Notes: generated by a model not told the origin, from the letters alone. A DNA stretch of 64,000 bases from Nitrosomonas sp. (GCA_024281675.1 JAMXAG010000001.1:124001-188000); one strand, 5' to 3'. Counted from the stretch's first letter, positions 1 through 9,372 are shown. Program-made: numbers and translations.

Positions 1-81
1 ATTGATGTGCGCGAGCGCTTTTCAGTAGAAAGTGTTTTAGCGATGTGGGATGATGTTTTTAGTAAAGTAATAACGCGGTAA
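1..81 (+). CDS. Glycosyltransferase, C-terminal end only (cut by window edge)
   Basis: An open frame enters at base 1 and stops at TAA 79-81. The 26 residues read IDVRERFSVESVLAMWDDVF and on to a basic end. They closely match the last residues of the glycosyltransferase ending at 2549 (VDVRERFSQASILAMWDELF), so this is the tail of a paralogous GT4-type glycosyltransferase. Its stop overlaps an ATG at 81 (TAATG), which suggests translational coupling with whatever follows. Only the tail is seen; the function comes from the paralogue. Confidence 0.75.
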   Translation: MDVRERFSVESVLAMWDDVFSKVITR

Positions 82-114
82 TGGAAAAATCGGTATCGTT
101 CAATTTAATGATAG

Positions 115-1383
115 TTGGTTGTGTTGCTAAATAACGATAAACATAATATTCACTGGCTAGCTTCTTTAAGTTTAATAGGGCTAGTGATAGCTTTTTTTAC
201 GAATTGGCCTATTTACCATCACAAATTTGGTGGGCCAGAAACGACTTGGTATTATGTAATCGCATGGATCATGGCTGCAGCTTTTGTTTTTCTGAGACCG
301 AGAGCATTGGTATTGTTATTGTCCGAGCCAATGTTTTATTGGTTTTTGGTTTATGCACTATCGGGTTTGCTGTGGGTCGCATTCGTCGATGCAGGTTATT
401 TTTCGGTCGACGACCGATCATGGCGTAGCCGGTTTCTTATGTTATTACTTTTTGCAGCTTGTTTTGTGTTGACTACAGGGATCGATTTTCGGCGACTTGT
501 AGCTGTTTGGTTCGGATGTGTTTTATTTGCAGTAGTATGTTTCTGGATAGATTATCTCGTGCCATTTACATTTATTCCGGCAGATCATAGTGCAAGTAAT
601 CCTGGCCGAGCAGCGGGTTTTTTCGTTAATGCCAATATTGCAGGTGGGCTATTGGTGATCATGTGTATTGCGATTATGCCATTCCTTGCGATGCGTTGGC
701 GAGTGCTTTTAATTTTAATCATGGGCATGGGTGTGTTCCCAACTTTTTCTCGTTCGGCTACGTTGTTAGCGATATTAGTATCCTTGGTATGGATTCTGCG
801 TGGTCATCTTAGTAAGAAAACTTTGCTGATATTGTTAATTGCCGTACCGTTTGCATCCATTATTGGCACTACACTATTTTCAAAAGGATTAAGTTCTACA
901 GAAATTAACCATGACAATGTAGCAGGACGGTTACAATTTTTTGAAACAATGGGTAAAGAAACAGGGGATGAAAGCGCACAGGAGAGGCGGTATGTTGCCC
1001 AATTGGCTTGGCAAAAATTTACTGAGAAACCTCTCGTGGGGCATGGCATGGGAGAACTTGATGAAACGTCTCCGGCATGGGGCTTCCCTCATCCACCACA
1101 TAATATGTATTTGCAAATGATGTTTGAGCAAGGTATATGGGGTGGGATTCTTTATGTCACTTTCTTAGGGATTATTGTGTTCAAGGGGATGCGCTTGTAT
1201 CGTCGTGCTTTGTCTCGCCAAAGTTCTGAGCTTGGCGTCGCGTTTATTTTGATTGCCGTGTATTTTGCATTCCTTGGTTTATTCAGCAATACTTTGTTAA
1301 TTGAAAGCATTGGGATTATCATTCTGGCTTCGTTATTGGTTAAGGAACGTGAGTTTATTTCATCCGATCCAAGATACGCTTGA
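115..1383 (+). CDS. O-antigen ligase / polysaccharide polymerase family membrane protein
   Basis: A 422-residue polytopic inner-membrane protein with about ten hydrophobic segments and one large polar loop. The loop (about residues 300-335) carries HPPHNMYLQ, the His-containing signature of the Wzy_C/O-antigen ligase family (PF04932). That family transfers or polymerises undecaprenyl-linked glycans on the periplasmic side. The gene sits between two related glycosyltransferases, so a role in exopolysaccharide or O-antigen assembly is likely. The start is uncertain: the frame opens with TTG at 115 or GTG at 121, neither with a good ribosome site. An ATG at 81 overlapping the previous stop lies in another frame and ends at 134, so a small indel near the 5' end is possible. 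Confidence 0.8.
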   Translation: MVVLLNNDKHNIHWLASLSLIGLVIAFFTNWPIYHHKFGGPETTWYYVIAWIMAAAFVFLRPRALVLLLSEPMFYWFLVYALSGLLWVAFVDAGYFSVDDRSWRSRFLMLLLFAACFVLTTGIDFRRLVAVWFGCVLFAVVCFWIDYLVPFTFIPADHSASNPGRAAGFFVNANIAGGLLVIMCIAIMPFLAMRWRVLLILIMGMGVFPTFSRSATLLAILVSLVWILRGHLSKKTLLILLIAVPFASIIGTTLFSKGLSSTEINHDNVAGRLQFFETMGKETGDESAQERRYVAQLAWQKFTEKPLVGHGMGELDETSPAWGFPHPPHNMYLQMMFEQGIWGGILYVTFLGIIVFKGMRLYRRALSRQSSELGVAFILIAVYFAFLGLFSNTLLIESIGIIILASLLVKEREFISSDPRYA

Positions 1384-1424
1384 TAAGGATTTTTCTAGTA
1401 GCTAATTGAGAATAATGAATTTCT

Positions 1425-2549
1425 GTGATGACTAGAAAAATCCTTTTTTGTGTAAGCGCGATGAGTAGTGGAGGTGCTGAGCGGGTCGCTGCAAACCTGG
1501 CAAATGCATGGGTCGAGCGTGGATATCAAGTGACGCTTGTGGTGACGTATTCGAAACGCGGCGAATGTTTTTATGCGTTGTCAGACAAAATTGAGTTGTG
1601 CTATTTATCTGATCTGGTGGGAAATTTTCATCGACTTGACCTGTTTGTCCAGTTCAAACGTCTTTTGGCACTACGCCATTTGATTAAAACTATCCAACCT
1701 GATGTGGTGCTGTCCTTTCTTACCAATGTGAATGTCGCCACGATATTGGCTGCATGGGGTAGTGGGTATGCTGCGATTGTTTCAGAAAGAACTTATCCAC
1801 CTGTGCGGTCAATCGGTCGGTTCTATGAATCGCTCCGGAAATTGACTTACCCGCATGCAGCGTTGGTGGTTATGCAAACCCATAAAGGGTTGAGTTGGCT
1901 GCAGAGCGCAATTCCACGAGCTAGCGGTACGGTTATTCCTAACCCGGTTTCGTATCCACTATCGGCTTTTGAACCCAGATTAGCTCCGCACACACTGCTT
2001 GCAGATAAGCGTAGGCTTCTACTGGCGGTAGGACGATTAATAAAATTAAAGCAATTTGATTGTTGTTTGATGTCGTTCGCAACACTCGCAAAGCGATATG
2101 CGGATTGGGATCTGGTGATTCTTGGGGAAGGGCCACTGAGAGGGGCGTTGGAATTACAAATTAATGCACTGGGTTTGGAATCACGCGTGTATTTGCCTGG
2201 CGGGGTGGGTAATGTAGGCGACTGGTATGCGCGAGCAGATTTATATGTCATGAGTTCGAGCTTTGAAGGATTCCCGAATACATTGGTTGAAGCGATGGCA
2301 CATGGGTGCGCTGCGGTAAGTTATGATTGCAATACGGGCCCGCGCGATATTATTCGTGATGGCGAGGACGGGATGCTGGTGAATCCTGTGGGGGATGTGG
2401 CGGCGTTGACGTCAGCGTTGGATCAATTGATGGGAGATGATGAGCGGCGTGAACGCATGGCACAAAAAGCGGTTGATGTCCGCGAGCGATTTTCACAAGC
2501 AAGTATTTTAGCGATGTGGGATGAGTTGTTTGATCGTGTCAAAAGGTAA
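1425..2549 (+). CDS. Glycosyltransferase family 4 protein
   Basis: A 374-residue GT-B fold glycosyltransferase. The N-terminus has the GGAERVAANLA motif typical of the acceptor-side domain. Around residues 277-294 is SSFEGFPNTLVEAMAHG, the E-x7-E nucleotide-sugar site of GT4 enzymes. It probably adds one sugar to a lipid-linked glycan at the cytoplasmic membrane. An ATG lies three bases after the GTG at 1425 and may be the true start. The C-terminus is nearly the same as the partial protein at 1-81, so the two glycosyltransferases are paralogues on either side of the ligase gene. The acceptor and sugar cannot be read from the sequence. Confidence 0.88.
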   Translation: MMTRKILFCVSAMSSGGAERVAANLANAWVERGYQVTLVVTYSKRGECFYALSDKIELCYLSDLVGNFHRLDLFVQFKRLLALRHLIKTIQPDVVLSFLTNVNVATILAAWGSGYAAIVSERTYPPVRSIGRFYESLRKLTYPHAALVVMQTHKGLSWLQSAIPRASGTVIPNPVSYPLSAFEPRLAPHTLLADKRRLLLAVGRLIKLKQFDCCLMSFATLAKRYADWDLVILGEGPLRGALELQINALGLESRVYLPGGVGNVGDWYARADLYVMSSSFEGFPNTLVEAMAHGCAAVSYDCNTGPRDIIRDGEDGMLVNPVGDVAALTSALDQLMGDDERRERMAQKAVDVRERFSQASILAMWDELFDRVKR

Positions 2550-2704
2550 GGCATTTATCAATTTCTAAGCAACTAATAGATTTTGAAATAGAGCGAAAGC
2601 AGAGGACGAAAAGAGTGCTTGGCGTCAGCATATCTTTTTGATGATTTGGAATACTTGGTGCTTGCTTAGATTTTTCTTTTTTTAAATAACTAGGATTTGC
2701 TTAA

Positions 2705-4663
2705 ATGTGTGGAATAGCGGGTGTATTGAGTGCAAGTTTTTTGCCCAATGGTATAGAAGAAATATTGAAACAAGCTGGCAGCGCTATCGCCCATCGAGGA
2801 CCGGATGATGTGGGCGTCTGGGTGGACAAAGATGCTTCAATAGGATTTGTTCATAGGCGTTTGTCTATCATAGATTTATCTCCTGCAGGCCATCAACCCA
2901 TGATTTCGGCTACCGGCCGTTTTGTTATTATTTTCAATGGTGAAATTTACAATCATTTGGATCTCCGGGAAGAGTTGGAGAAGTCTGGACGCGCACCCAA
3001 TTGGCGTGGGCATGCGGATACCGAATCGCTACTGGCAGCGTTTGAATGTTGGGGGGTCGAAGCTACGTTGAAAAAGACTGTCGGCATGTTTGCGATTGCA
3101 CTGTGGGACAGGCAAGACCGAAAGTTAATATTAGCACGAGACAGGATGGGTGAAAAGCCTCTTTATTATGGCTTTTTTGGCGGTCTATTGGCTTTCGGTT
3201 CTGAGCTTAAGGCGTTGCGAAAGATTCCTGGGTTTAAAGGTGAAATTAACAGGGATGTGCTGGGTTTGCTGATGAGACATAATTATGTTCCTGCTCCCTA
3301 TTCGATCTATCACGATATTGCAAAATTGCCTCCGGGCACGTGGCTAGAATTTACTCCAGAAATACTGAACCGAAAAGAGAAACCCGTGCCATTCGTTTAT
3401 TGGTCAGCGAAAGAAGCCGCTTTAACCGGTGTTGCAGATTCATATCAGTTTACTTCCGATACAGAAGCCGTGAATGCACTGGAAAAGACATTAAAACAAT
3501 CAGTTTCGGGGCAAATGATGGCGGATGTGCCACTGGGTGCTTTTCTTTCCGGGGGGGTAGATTCATCGACAGTTGTGGCGTTAATGCAAGCGCAATCTAA
3601 TCGGCCAGTTAAAACATTTTCGATCGGTTTTAATGAAAAAGAATACGATGAGGCTTTTTTTGCTAGCGAAGTTGCACGTCATCTTGGTACGGCGCATACT
3701 GAACTGTATGTGTCTCCCGAAGATGCAATGAATGTGATTCCAAAACTTCCAACAATATACGATGAGCCGTTTTCAGATTCCTCCCAGATACCAACGTTTC
3801 TAATCTCAAAATTGGCACGACAGCAAGTAACTGTGTCCTTGTCGGGGGATGGTGGCGATGAGCTTTTTTGTGGTTACAATCGATACGCTTTTGCGGAAGG
3901 CGTTTGGGGTAAGGTTTCTTCAATTCCAACCGGTTTGCGCAAAATTATTGCACAAGCTATTTTGTTGGTCCCGCCATCCAATTGGGATCAGATGTACAGT
4001 TTAATTTCGAGTGTTATTCCTAAAAAGCATCGTTTGTTAGCATTAGGTAATAAATTGCATAAAGGTGCAACTTTCTTGGGTTGTGAATCTGGCGCTTCGC
4101 TCTATCGATCCGTAGTGACGCATTGGCAACCTGAGGAAATTGTTTTGAATATGCGTGAACCCGATACGCAATTGACCCATTTTAATCCACAAGGATTATC
4201 GTCGCTTGTAGAACAAATGATGTTTCTCGATTCGATCAGTTATTTGCCAGATGATATCCTAGTTAAGGTGGATCGAGCAGCTATGTCGGTTAGTTTGGAG
4301 ACTCGGGTGCCACTCATTGATCATCGCGTTTATGAGTTTGCCTGGCGGTTGCCGATGCACTATAAGGTAAGGAATGGTGATACAAAATGGTTGTTGCGGC
4401 AATTATTGTACAAATATGTTCCAAGAGAGCTGATTGATCGTCCCAAAATGGGATTTGGCGTACCTATTGATTCGTGGTTACGTGGGCCGCTGCGTGATTG
4501 GGCTGAGAATTTACTGGATGAGTCACGTTTGAAACGAGAAGGTTTTTTCAATCCAACGCCGATTCGTCAGAAATGGTTGGAACATTCCAGTGGTAAAAGA
4601 AATTGGCAATATCATTTGTGGGATGTATTAATGTTCCAAGCTTGGCTCGAGAGTAATGTGTAA
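2705..4663 (+). CDS. asnB: Asparagine synthase (glutamine-hydrolysing)
   Basis: 652 residues, the usual length for AsnB-like amidotransferases. The mature N-terminal nucleophile is Cys2 (MCGIAGV) of the class II glutaminase domain (about 1-210). The synthetase domain has the PP-loop SGGVDSS at about residues 280-287. The family moves ammonia from glutamine to an adenylated carboxylate, normally aspartate. Copies embedded in polysaccharide loci are often thought to amidate sugar acids, and the location directly after glycosyltransferase genes fits that reading. Housekeeping asparagine synthesis cannot be excluded. A 155-base spacer without obvious signals separates it from the glycosyltransferase. 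Confidence 0.9.
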   Translation: MCGIAGVLSASFLPNGIEEILKQAGSAIAHRGPDDVGVWVDKDASIGFVHRRLSIIDLSPAGHQPMISATGRFVIIFNGEIYNHLDLREELEKSGRAPNWRGHADTESLLAAFECWGVEATLKKTVGMFAIALWDRQDRKLILARDRMGEKPLYYGFFGGLLAFGSELKALRKIPGFKGEINRDVLGLLMRHNYVPAPYSIYHDIAKLPPGTWLEFTPEILNRKEKPVPFVYWSAKEAALTGVADSYQFTSDTEAVNALEKTLKQSVSGQMMADVPLGAFLSGGVDSSTVVALMQAQSNRPVKTFSIGFNEKEYDEAFFASEVARHLGTAHTELYVSPEDAMNVIPKLPTIYDEPFSDSSQIPTFLISKLARQQVTVSLSGDGGDELFCGYNRYAFAEGVWGKVSSIPTGLRKIIAQAILLVPPSNWDQMYSLISSVIPKKHRLLALGNKLHKGATFLGCESGASLYRSVVTHWQPEEIVLNMREPDTQLTHFNPQGLSSLVEQMMFLDSISYLPDDILVKVDRAAMSVSLETRVPLIDHRVYEFAWRLPMHYKVRNGDTKWLLRQLLYKYVPRELIDRPKMGFGVPIDSWLRGPLRDWAENLLDESRLKREGFFNPTPIRQKWLEHSSGKRNWQYHLWDVLMFQAWLESNV

Positions 4664-4740
4664 AACGGACGCTTGATTTGTTAATTCTTTGGATTTTACC
4701 AAGATTGCTGAAATTTCTAGATTGACGTGATGATCTATGA

Positions 4741-7029
4741 CTAGAAGGTGGCACGAACACCGAGAATGAAGCTTCTCCCAGGTTCTGGAGCGAAATTTCT
4801 TAGAAAAGAAACAGAATTCCGGATTTCATCGTTTAACAAATTCGACGCTTTGGCGAATAACCATAAATCGCCCCATCGCCCCATTTTTAATTGGTAGTCT
4901 AAACTGGCTGTCAGCAGATGAAAACTATTGGTACGGATTTCATTTTCGCCCGGGTGCTTTTGTGCTTCTCCACGAGTATATCTCAGTGCGGCATTCCACA
5001 CGTTATTGCTAAACCCAAGTTCAAGACCGTAGCGTAACGGTGGCATGCGTGGTACGTCATCTCGGTTACCTTGTACGAAACGACCACGAACGTAATCAGA
5101 AAATACTGTCATCGAAAAACTACCTTGGGGCGCTTGATACAGATTGGTTTTGATTTCAGTTTCGTAACCCGCAAAAACTGCGTTGCGTTGATCATAGGCA
5201 AGGACAGTGACGCATTCAGATGCACTGACGCAACTCTGATGGATCGATTCGCTATCAATTTCATAAACCAAGCCGGTGTTGCGTTGATAGATAAAATTAT
5301 CGATGTGGTTGTAGTAACCATTCATACGTGAGCTGAAATAGCGAGTTTGCCAATTCAAGCTTAAATCAATCATATTAACTGTTTCGTTACTTAATTGAAT
5401 ATTCCCAATATCGAAGCTACGTGTGGCTAAATGTGGTCCGAGTGCCAATAATTCTTGTATGTCTGGTGAGCGCTTACCGCGATTCAGTGACAGAAGTACG
5501 GATAAATCCTTGAAAGGATTCCATTGTGCGGCTGTAGAAGCGGATATAGCCTGATAATGAATATCATTCGGCAAGGTTACCGACGGCAATGCGTTGCCAC
5601 TCAATTTTTGTTGATTCGTTTTTGGATCTACGCTCGATAATTCACCTCGTATACCTGCGCTTAAGATCCAATTATTCCACGTGTATTTGTGTGTGGTATA
5701 AAAACCTAATGACTGCTGCTTGGTCTGTGGTACAAAAGTTTCTACACCTATAGCTGCAAAATTGCGACTGATCCATTGTATGCCTAATGTGCCAGTAAAC
5801 TGCTGCAATAGCTTGTGATCGATTTCAAAGCGGCCTTCACCTACATTATTTTTGAATTGAGTAAAAGGTAGGCCGCCTTCAATTTCACGGTGCTGATAAT
5901 CGACCAAACCATAGCGAAAACTAATGCGTTCGATCCCGCGTATCGGTTCGTACCATTCGGTCTTAAAATCATAGCGTGTTTGCTGCATATTCAGGCGAAT
6001 ATTCGGTAGCGAGTGCTGACTAGAAATACTCGAGTCATTAAGCCTCGGTAAAACTGGAGCTAATTCAATAGCATGATCATCTGATCCATGATTTCCGCCT
6101 GGGATACCATAGCGGTTAGTGGTATGGCTAATTGACATACCGGCCATCGCATGCGTTCCTAGCCAGGATATTCCGGCGAAACCACTAGTCGCTTGACTGT
6201 CAGTATTAGGAACTTTGCCTGTAGCATTTTGAAATTCACTTGGGTCAAATTGTTGTTGCGCGAAAGTTTCATCGATTGCTTTGCCGGGAATTTTAATGTC
6301 ATTGCGTTGACGAAATGAACCGCCCAGACTAAGTGCGAGAGAATTTTTTCCTAAGTTCAATTTAATCGCGGAATTAGTGCCATTGCCATTCGTATCATAA
6401 CGATTATCCACTGCGCCATCGATCTGATTTTTTGGGGCACGATCTGGAATGCGATTATCAATTACATCGATCACACCACCAATCGCATTGCCACCGTAAC
6501 GAATCGTTTCCGGGCCTCGAAGAATTCTGATTTGTTCAGCGAACAAAGGATCGATGGCTACCGCATGATCAGGGCTTAAACTAGCTGCATCATGACTACC
6601 AATGCCGTTTTGTAGTGTGCGTATTCTTGATCCAGTCAAACCACGAATCACCGGTACTCCTACTCCCGACCCGAAAGAGGCATTGCTGATACCTAGTTCT
6701 TTTTCTAAGGTTTGGCCCAATGTATCACCTTGCTGTATATGTAACGCCCTATCTTTTAATACAGTGGACTTGGTATCCGCTAAAGGAAGCGTGGGGCTAT
6801 CCCCAATAATTGTGATTGGTTTAAGTTCAATATCTGGCTTGCTCTGTATGGAGTCTGATACGATCTTTCTAGGATCAATTTTCTTTGATGCATCTTCAGA
6901 TGGGAAAGCTTGATTGGAGTATCCAATCACCAAGAAAATGCATATATACGCAAAATATCTTCCAAATCGTTGGATTGAAAATGAGCTGATTAAGTTTTGA
7001 TTAGTTAGCATACTGCCACAATGGCTCAT
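4741..7029 (-). CDS. TonB-dependent outer-membrane receptor, ZnuD-like
   Basis: 762 residues. A signal-peptide-like segment (FAYICIFLVIGYSNQAFP) precedes a plug domain (about 60-200) with ILRGPETIRYGGNAIGGVID. The remainder is a 22-strand-type barrel ending in aromatic F (LGVRATF). The plug sequence VPVIRGLTGSRIRTLQNG, the barrel stretch NRYGIPGGNHGSDDH and the EIEGG segment resemble ZnuD, the zinc receptor of Neisseria, although the loop is much less His-rich. Zinc uptake is therefore the best guess; another metal complex is possible. An internal ATG at 7011 is an alternative start. The upstream region holds a Zur-like palindrome, which supports metal regulation. Confidence 0.82.
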   Translation of the reverse strand: MSHCGSMLTNQNLISSFSIQRFGRYFAYICIFLVIGYSNQAFPSEDASKKIDPRKIVSDSIQSKPDIELKPITIIGDSPTLPLADTKSTVLKDRALHIQQGDTLGQTLEKELGISNASFGSGVGVPVIRGLTGSRIRTLQNGIGSHDAASLSPDHAVAIDPLFAEQIRILRGPETIRYGGNAIGGVIDVIDNRIPDRAPKNQIDGAVDNRYDTNGNGTNSAIKLNLGKNSLALSLGGSFRQRNDIKIPGKAIDETFAQQQFDPSEFQNATGKVPNTDSQATSGFAGISWLGTHAMAGMSISHTTNRYGIPGGNHGSDDHAIELAPVLPRLNDSSISSQHSLPNIRLNMQQTRYDFKTEWYEPIRGIERISFRYGLVDYQHREIEGGLPFTQFKNNVGEGRFEIDHKLLQQFTGTLGIQWISRNFAAIGVETFVPQTKQQSLGFYTTHKYTWNNWILSAGIRGELSSVDPKTNQQKLSGNALPSVTLPNDIHYQAISASTAAQWNPFKDLSVLLSLNRGKRSPDIQELLALGPHLATRSFDIGNIQLSNETVNMIDLSLNWQTRYFSSRMNGYYNHIDNFIYQRNTGLVYEIDSESIHQSCVSASECVTVLAYDQRNAVFAGYETEIKTNLYQAPQGSFSMTVFSDYVRGRFVQGNRDDVPRMPPLRYGLELGFSNNVWNAALRYTRGEAQKHPGENEIRTNSFHLLTASLDYQLKMGRWGDLWLFAKASNLLNDEIRNSVSFLRNFAPEPGRSFILGVRATF

Positions 7030-7151
7030 TTAATCTATTGATTACATAAGTATCTATGGCCCAGATAAGTATGTGTAATTTTATGAATAAAATTTTTATT
7101 TTGATTGATAATCTTTTGCTTTTACTAAAAATATCAAAAGATTTACATGAT

Positions 7152-7174
7152 GATATGTTATATCATAACTGTAT
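7152..7174. promoter_or_regulatory. Candidate Zur/Fur-family operator
   Basis: The segment contains GTTATATCATAAC (7157-7169), an inverted repeat GTTAT-N3-ATAAC with A+T flanks. This resembles the GTTATANNATAAC core of proteobacterial Zur boxes. It lies about 130 bases upstream of the ZnuD-like receptor start at 7029. The position is somewhat far for a simple operator unless the leader is long. The motif is directly visible; the regulator is inferred. Confidence 0.5.
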
Positions 7175-7189
7175 GCAATTGTGTTTTTA

Positions 7190-7209
7190 AAACTAATAAT
7201 GATTAGTTT
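7190..7209. promoter_or_regulatory. Perfect palindrome, possible second metalloregulator site
   Basis: AAACTAAT-AATG-ATTAGTTT is an exact inverted repeat with 8-bp arms and a 4-base centre. The AATAATGATT core resembles a Fur half-site arrangement. It lies 20 bp beyond the Zur-like site, upstream of the TonB receptor. It could be an operator, or a chance palindrome in A+T-rich DNA. Confidence 0.35.
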
Positions 7210-7244
7210 GTGAAAATTATTGTTTTGCGATCAATGATATTGAG

Positions 7245-7560
7245 CATACCAAAACAAAAACCATGTCGCCGTAAACAAACGGGATCTGTGAACGATTCCA
7301 CAAGATGATTCTGAATGAATTTTATGAAATCACACTCAGGAGGAAACTTTATTCGACTATGAGAGGAGCTACAGAAAGATCTGGACGAATGGATAAGCTA
7401 CTATAATAGATTGCCATTAAGGAAAAATGTGTTATAGATGAACGCTACTGGAAAAATTTCTTGATGGGTAATCGGTTTGGCTTGAACGGGGGGAATTTAA
7501 ATCAAATCTAAACTGACAGACACCTAAAAAAACCGGCAACTGTCAGATCAGGTCTGAGCT
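7245..7560 (+). pseudogene. Remnant of an IS481-type transposase (3' part and right end)
   Basis: Frame pieces on the plus strand read TMSP*TNGICERFHKMILNE, then EELQKDLDEWISYYN after a frameshift near 7363, then a decayed end. This matches the conserved integrase-core C-terminus of IS481-type elements (SPQTNGICERFHK...EELQ.DLD.W...YN). In-frame stops and at least one indel break it. The part near 7520-7560 (a CTGACAGACACCT segment running to GTCTGAGCTAGTACA) looks like the element's right end. It stops directly beside the 3' end of the small minus-strand gene at 7572. It is non-functional. Confidence 0.7.
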
Positions 7561-7571
7561 AGTACAGTTTA

Positions 7572-7793
7572 TTATTTTTTTGGGTTTTTGATTTTAGCAG
7601 GGCAAGTAACCATTTCACCGTCGACGCGGTCTTTGATTTTTTCACCATCTTTTTTACCTTCACATGCCATTTTATTCAAAATGTCTTGTGCAGACATGTA
7701 TGGAAGTGATGATTCTTTATTACCACTTGCCATAGCAAAAGATGATCCAAGTACGAAAATTGCGGTAGAAATCACGATAACAAATTTATTCAT
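7572..7793 (-). CDS. Small exported protein of unknown function
   Basis: 73 residues. A clear Sec signal peptide (MNKFVIVISTAIFVLGSSFAMA) is followed by a short Lys-rich mature domain with two cysteines (in MACEGKK and VTCPAK) that could form a disulfide. The start is supported by AGGAG seven bases upstream of the ATG. I do not recognise the family. It appears monocistronic, with the IS481 remnant beyond its stop. It probably sits in the periplasm. Confidence 0.65.
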   Translation of the reverse strand: MNKFVIVISTAIFVLGSSFAMASGNKESSLPYMSAQDILNKMACEGKKDGEKIKDRVDGEMVTCPAKIKNPKK

Positions 7794-8142
7794 AGTTAAC
7801 TCCTGTATTAGTTTTTATGTAAAGAATCAATTTTAGGGTATCTGATTCTTGAAGCGTGAATTTATCACAATTAGAGGTATTATGGATATTTCTTTTTTAG
7901 ATTACGTTACCCTCGTAATAAAAAAAACTGTAGTACATTTGTTTGTGAATATAACGACTTCGGTTGGTGATTTTAATAAATTCAGCTATTTTCAAGGAGT
8001 CGTTGATGGATCTGTAAGTGCAAAGAGATATTTCTCGTAAACTGTAACAGCCGGTAATGTTCTGTCTGTCAGTTGACAATTCGATATTTCAAAAAGAGAG
8101 TCTTTTAATAGTGGAAGTGTAGCGATGCAACGAGCTATTTCT
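7794..8142. other. Intergenic stretch, no gene supported
   Basis: A+T-rich DNA upstream of the small exported protein and downstream of the J-domain/PilZ gene. Short open frames occur on both strands, but none has a ribosome site or a recognisable protein. The promoter of the 7572-7793 gene must lie at its left end. Confidence 0.5.
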
Positions 8143-9153
8143 TTAAGCCTTTGCTGAAATAAAATTTCCGCGAATTTGATCGAATTTAACAGTAATAAAA
8201 CGAGCGCCAACAGAAGTGCCATTTCTTTCAGCACTTGTATGCGTTATTTCTGCAATTGCTTGTAGATTGGATGCATCTACTTTAATTATTTCTTGTAAAT
8301 CAACTGGCTGCTGACTCCAGAATCGTAGACCAGAAGAGGATAAATCTTGGAAAAAACCACAATAAGGTTTTCCAGGCCAAAATAAATAAAATAGAAAATC
8401 GCCTTGTATAGTAATTCGTTTCATGGTCCGCCGAAATAGTTTAAGACTTTCACGCTCTAGTAACGTTAGGGGGCTGGTACATTCTAAACAATTTTCATTC
8501 CCATACAAATTCGCTTGAGAACGGTACGGTGTTTTGCAGAAGGTACAATAATGCAGAATAACTGCTTGATAGGGTTGTAGAAATAACATTCTTTCGGAGT
8601 TATCGGCATTCTTCGAAGTTACGATTGGATTTGTAGAGTGAGATTGTGTATTGTTTTCGTCGCTTTTATCGGCCAGTAACGCTAAATAGATGTCATATTG
8701 TTTCCGCGTCTCCTCATTCGAAAGGACGCGATAAGATTCATCCAATAACGAGATATTTTCAGGATTGTTCTTTATTAATGCTTGATAACTTGCTGTAATG
8801 ATAGCGGCAGGTGCATCGGGTTGTACTTGAAGAATGCGATAATAATTCTTTAAGCTGGATTGATTGCTAGTTTGCTTATTTCCCGATTTATTGGTATTGG
8901 CACGCAGTCCACCATGCGTAAGAGTGTCGATATGGTAGTAACGCAATAACTCATGATCATAAATCGACCTTTTCGTTGGATCGGATAGAGTTTGATAGGC
9001 GGCTTCGAGTAAATTTTCATTCCAATCGTCATTGGTCAAATCAGGATGTGTTTTTAGCTTTTGTTTCAACAACCGGTAGTTCTCTCGAATTACCGCCATG
9101 GATGCATCCGGTTGAGCATGCAGTATTCGATAGAAATTGCGTCGTTCGATCAT
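8143..9153 (-). CDS. J-domain, degenerate J-domain, zinc ribbon and PilZ fusion protein
   Basis: 336 residues with four recognisable parts. Residues 1-75 are a DnaJ-like J-domain with an intact HPD (36-38) and a typical end (LSDPTKRSIYD). Residues 103-160 are a second J-like repeat (NYYRILQVQPDAP) in which HPD is replaced by NPE (130-132), so it should not stimulate DnaK. C203/C206 and C222/C225 form a likely zinc ribbon. Residues 241-336 form a PilZ domain with RxxxR (R242, R246) and DxSxxG (D270-G275) intact, so c-di-GMP binding is predicted. It has no signal or membrane segment, so it is probably cytoplasmic. A link between c-di-GMP and a chaperone system is inferred. Confidence 0.85.
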   Translation of the reverse strand: MIERRNFYRILHAQPDASMAVIRENYRLLKQKLKTHPDLTNDDWNENLLEAAYQTLSDPTKRSIYDHELLRYYHIDTLTHGGLRANTNKSGNKQTSNQSSLKNYYRILQVQPDAPAAIITASYQALIKNNPENISLLDESYRVLSNEETRKQYDIYLALLADKSDENNTQSHSTNPIVTSKNADNSERMLFLQPYQAVILHYCTFCKTPYRSQANLYGNENCLECTSPLTLLERESLKLFRRTMKRITIQGDFLFYLFWPGKPYCGFFQDLSSSGLRFWSQQPVDLQEIIKVDASNLQAIAEITHTSAERNGTSVGARFITVKFDQIRGNFISAKA

Positions 9154-9372
9154 GAAGAATGATGCTTTAAAGCATTCTACATCTGGGGGATCTAAATCTT
9201 CTCAAAGCAATAGTAGCTTTTTAGTGATATGGTAGTCGTGATTGAGTTTGAATATACCCCCATTTATATCCCCAAGAAATTGATACTAGAGGCATGTTAT
9301 TCCATTCTTAGATTCCTTACCAGAAAAGAATATACTTTCCCTCAGAATTCTCGTGCATAAAACTGAGGTGTG

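Noticed and set aside
7849-8079. Short frames on both strands between the small exported protein and the J-PilZ gene.
   Set aside because: No start signals or protein-like composition; treated as chance frames.
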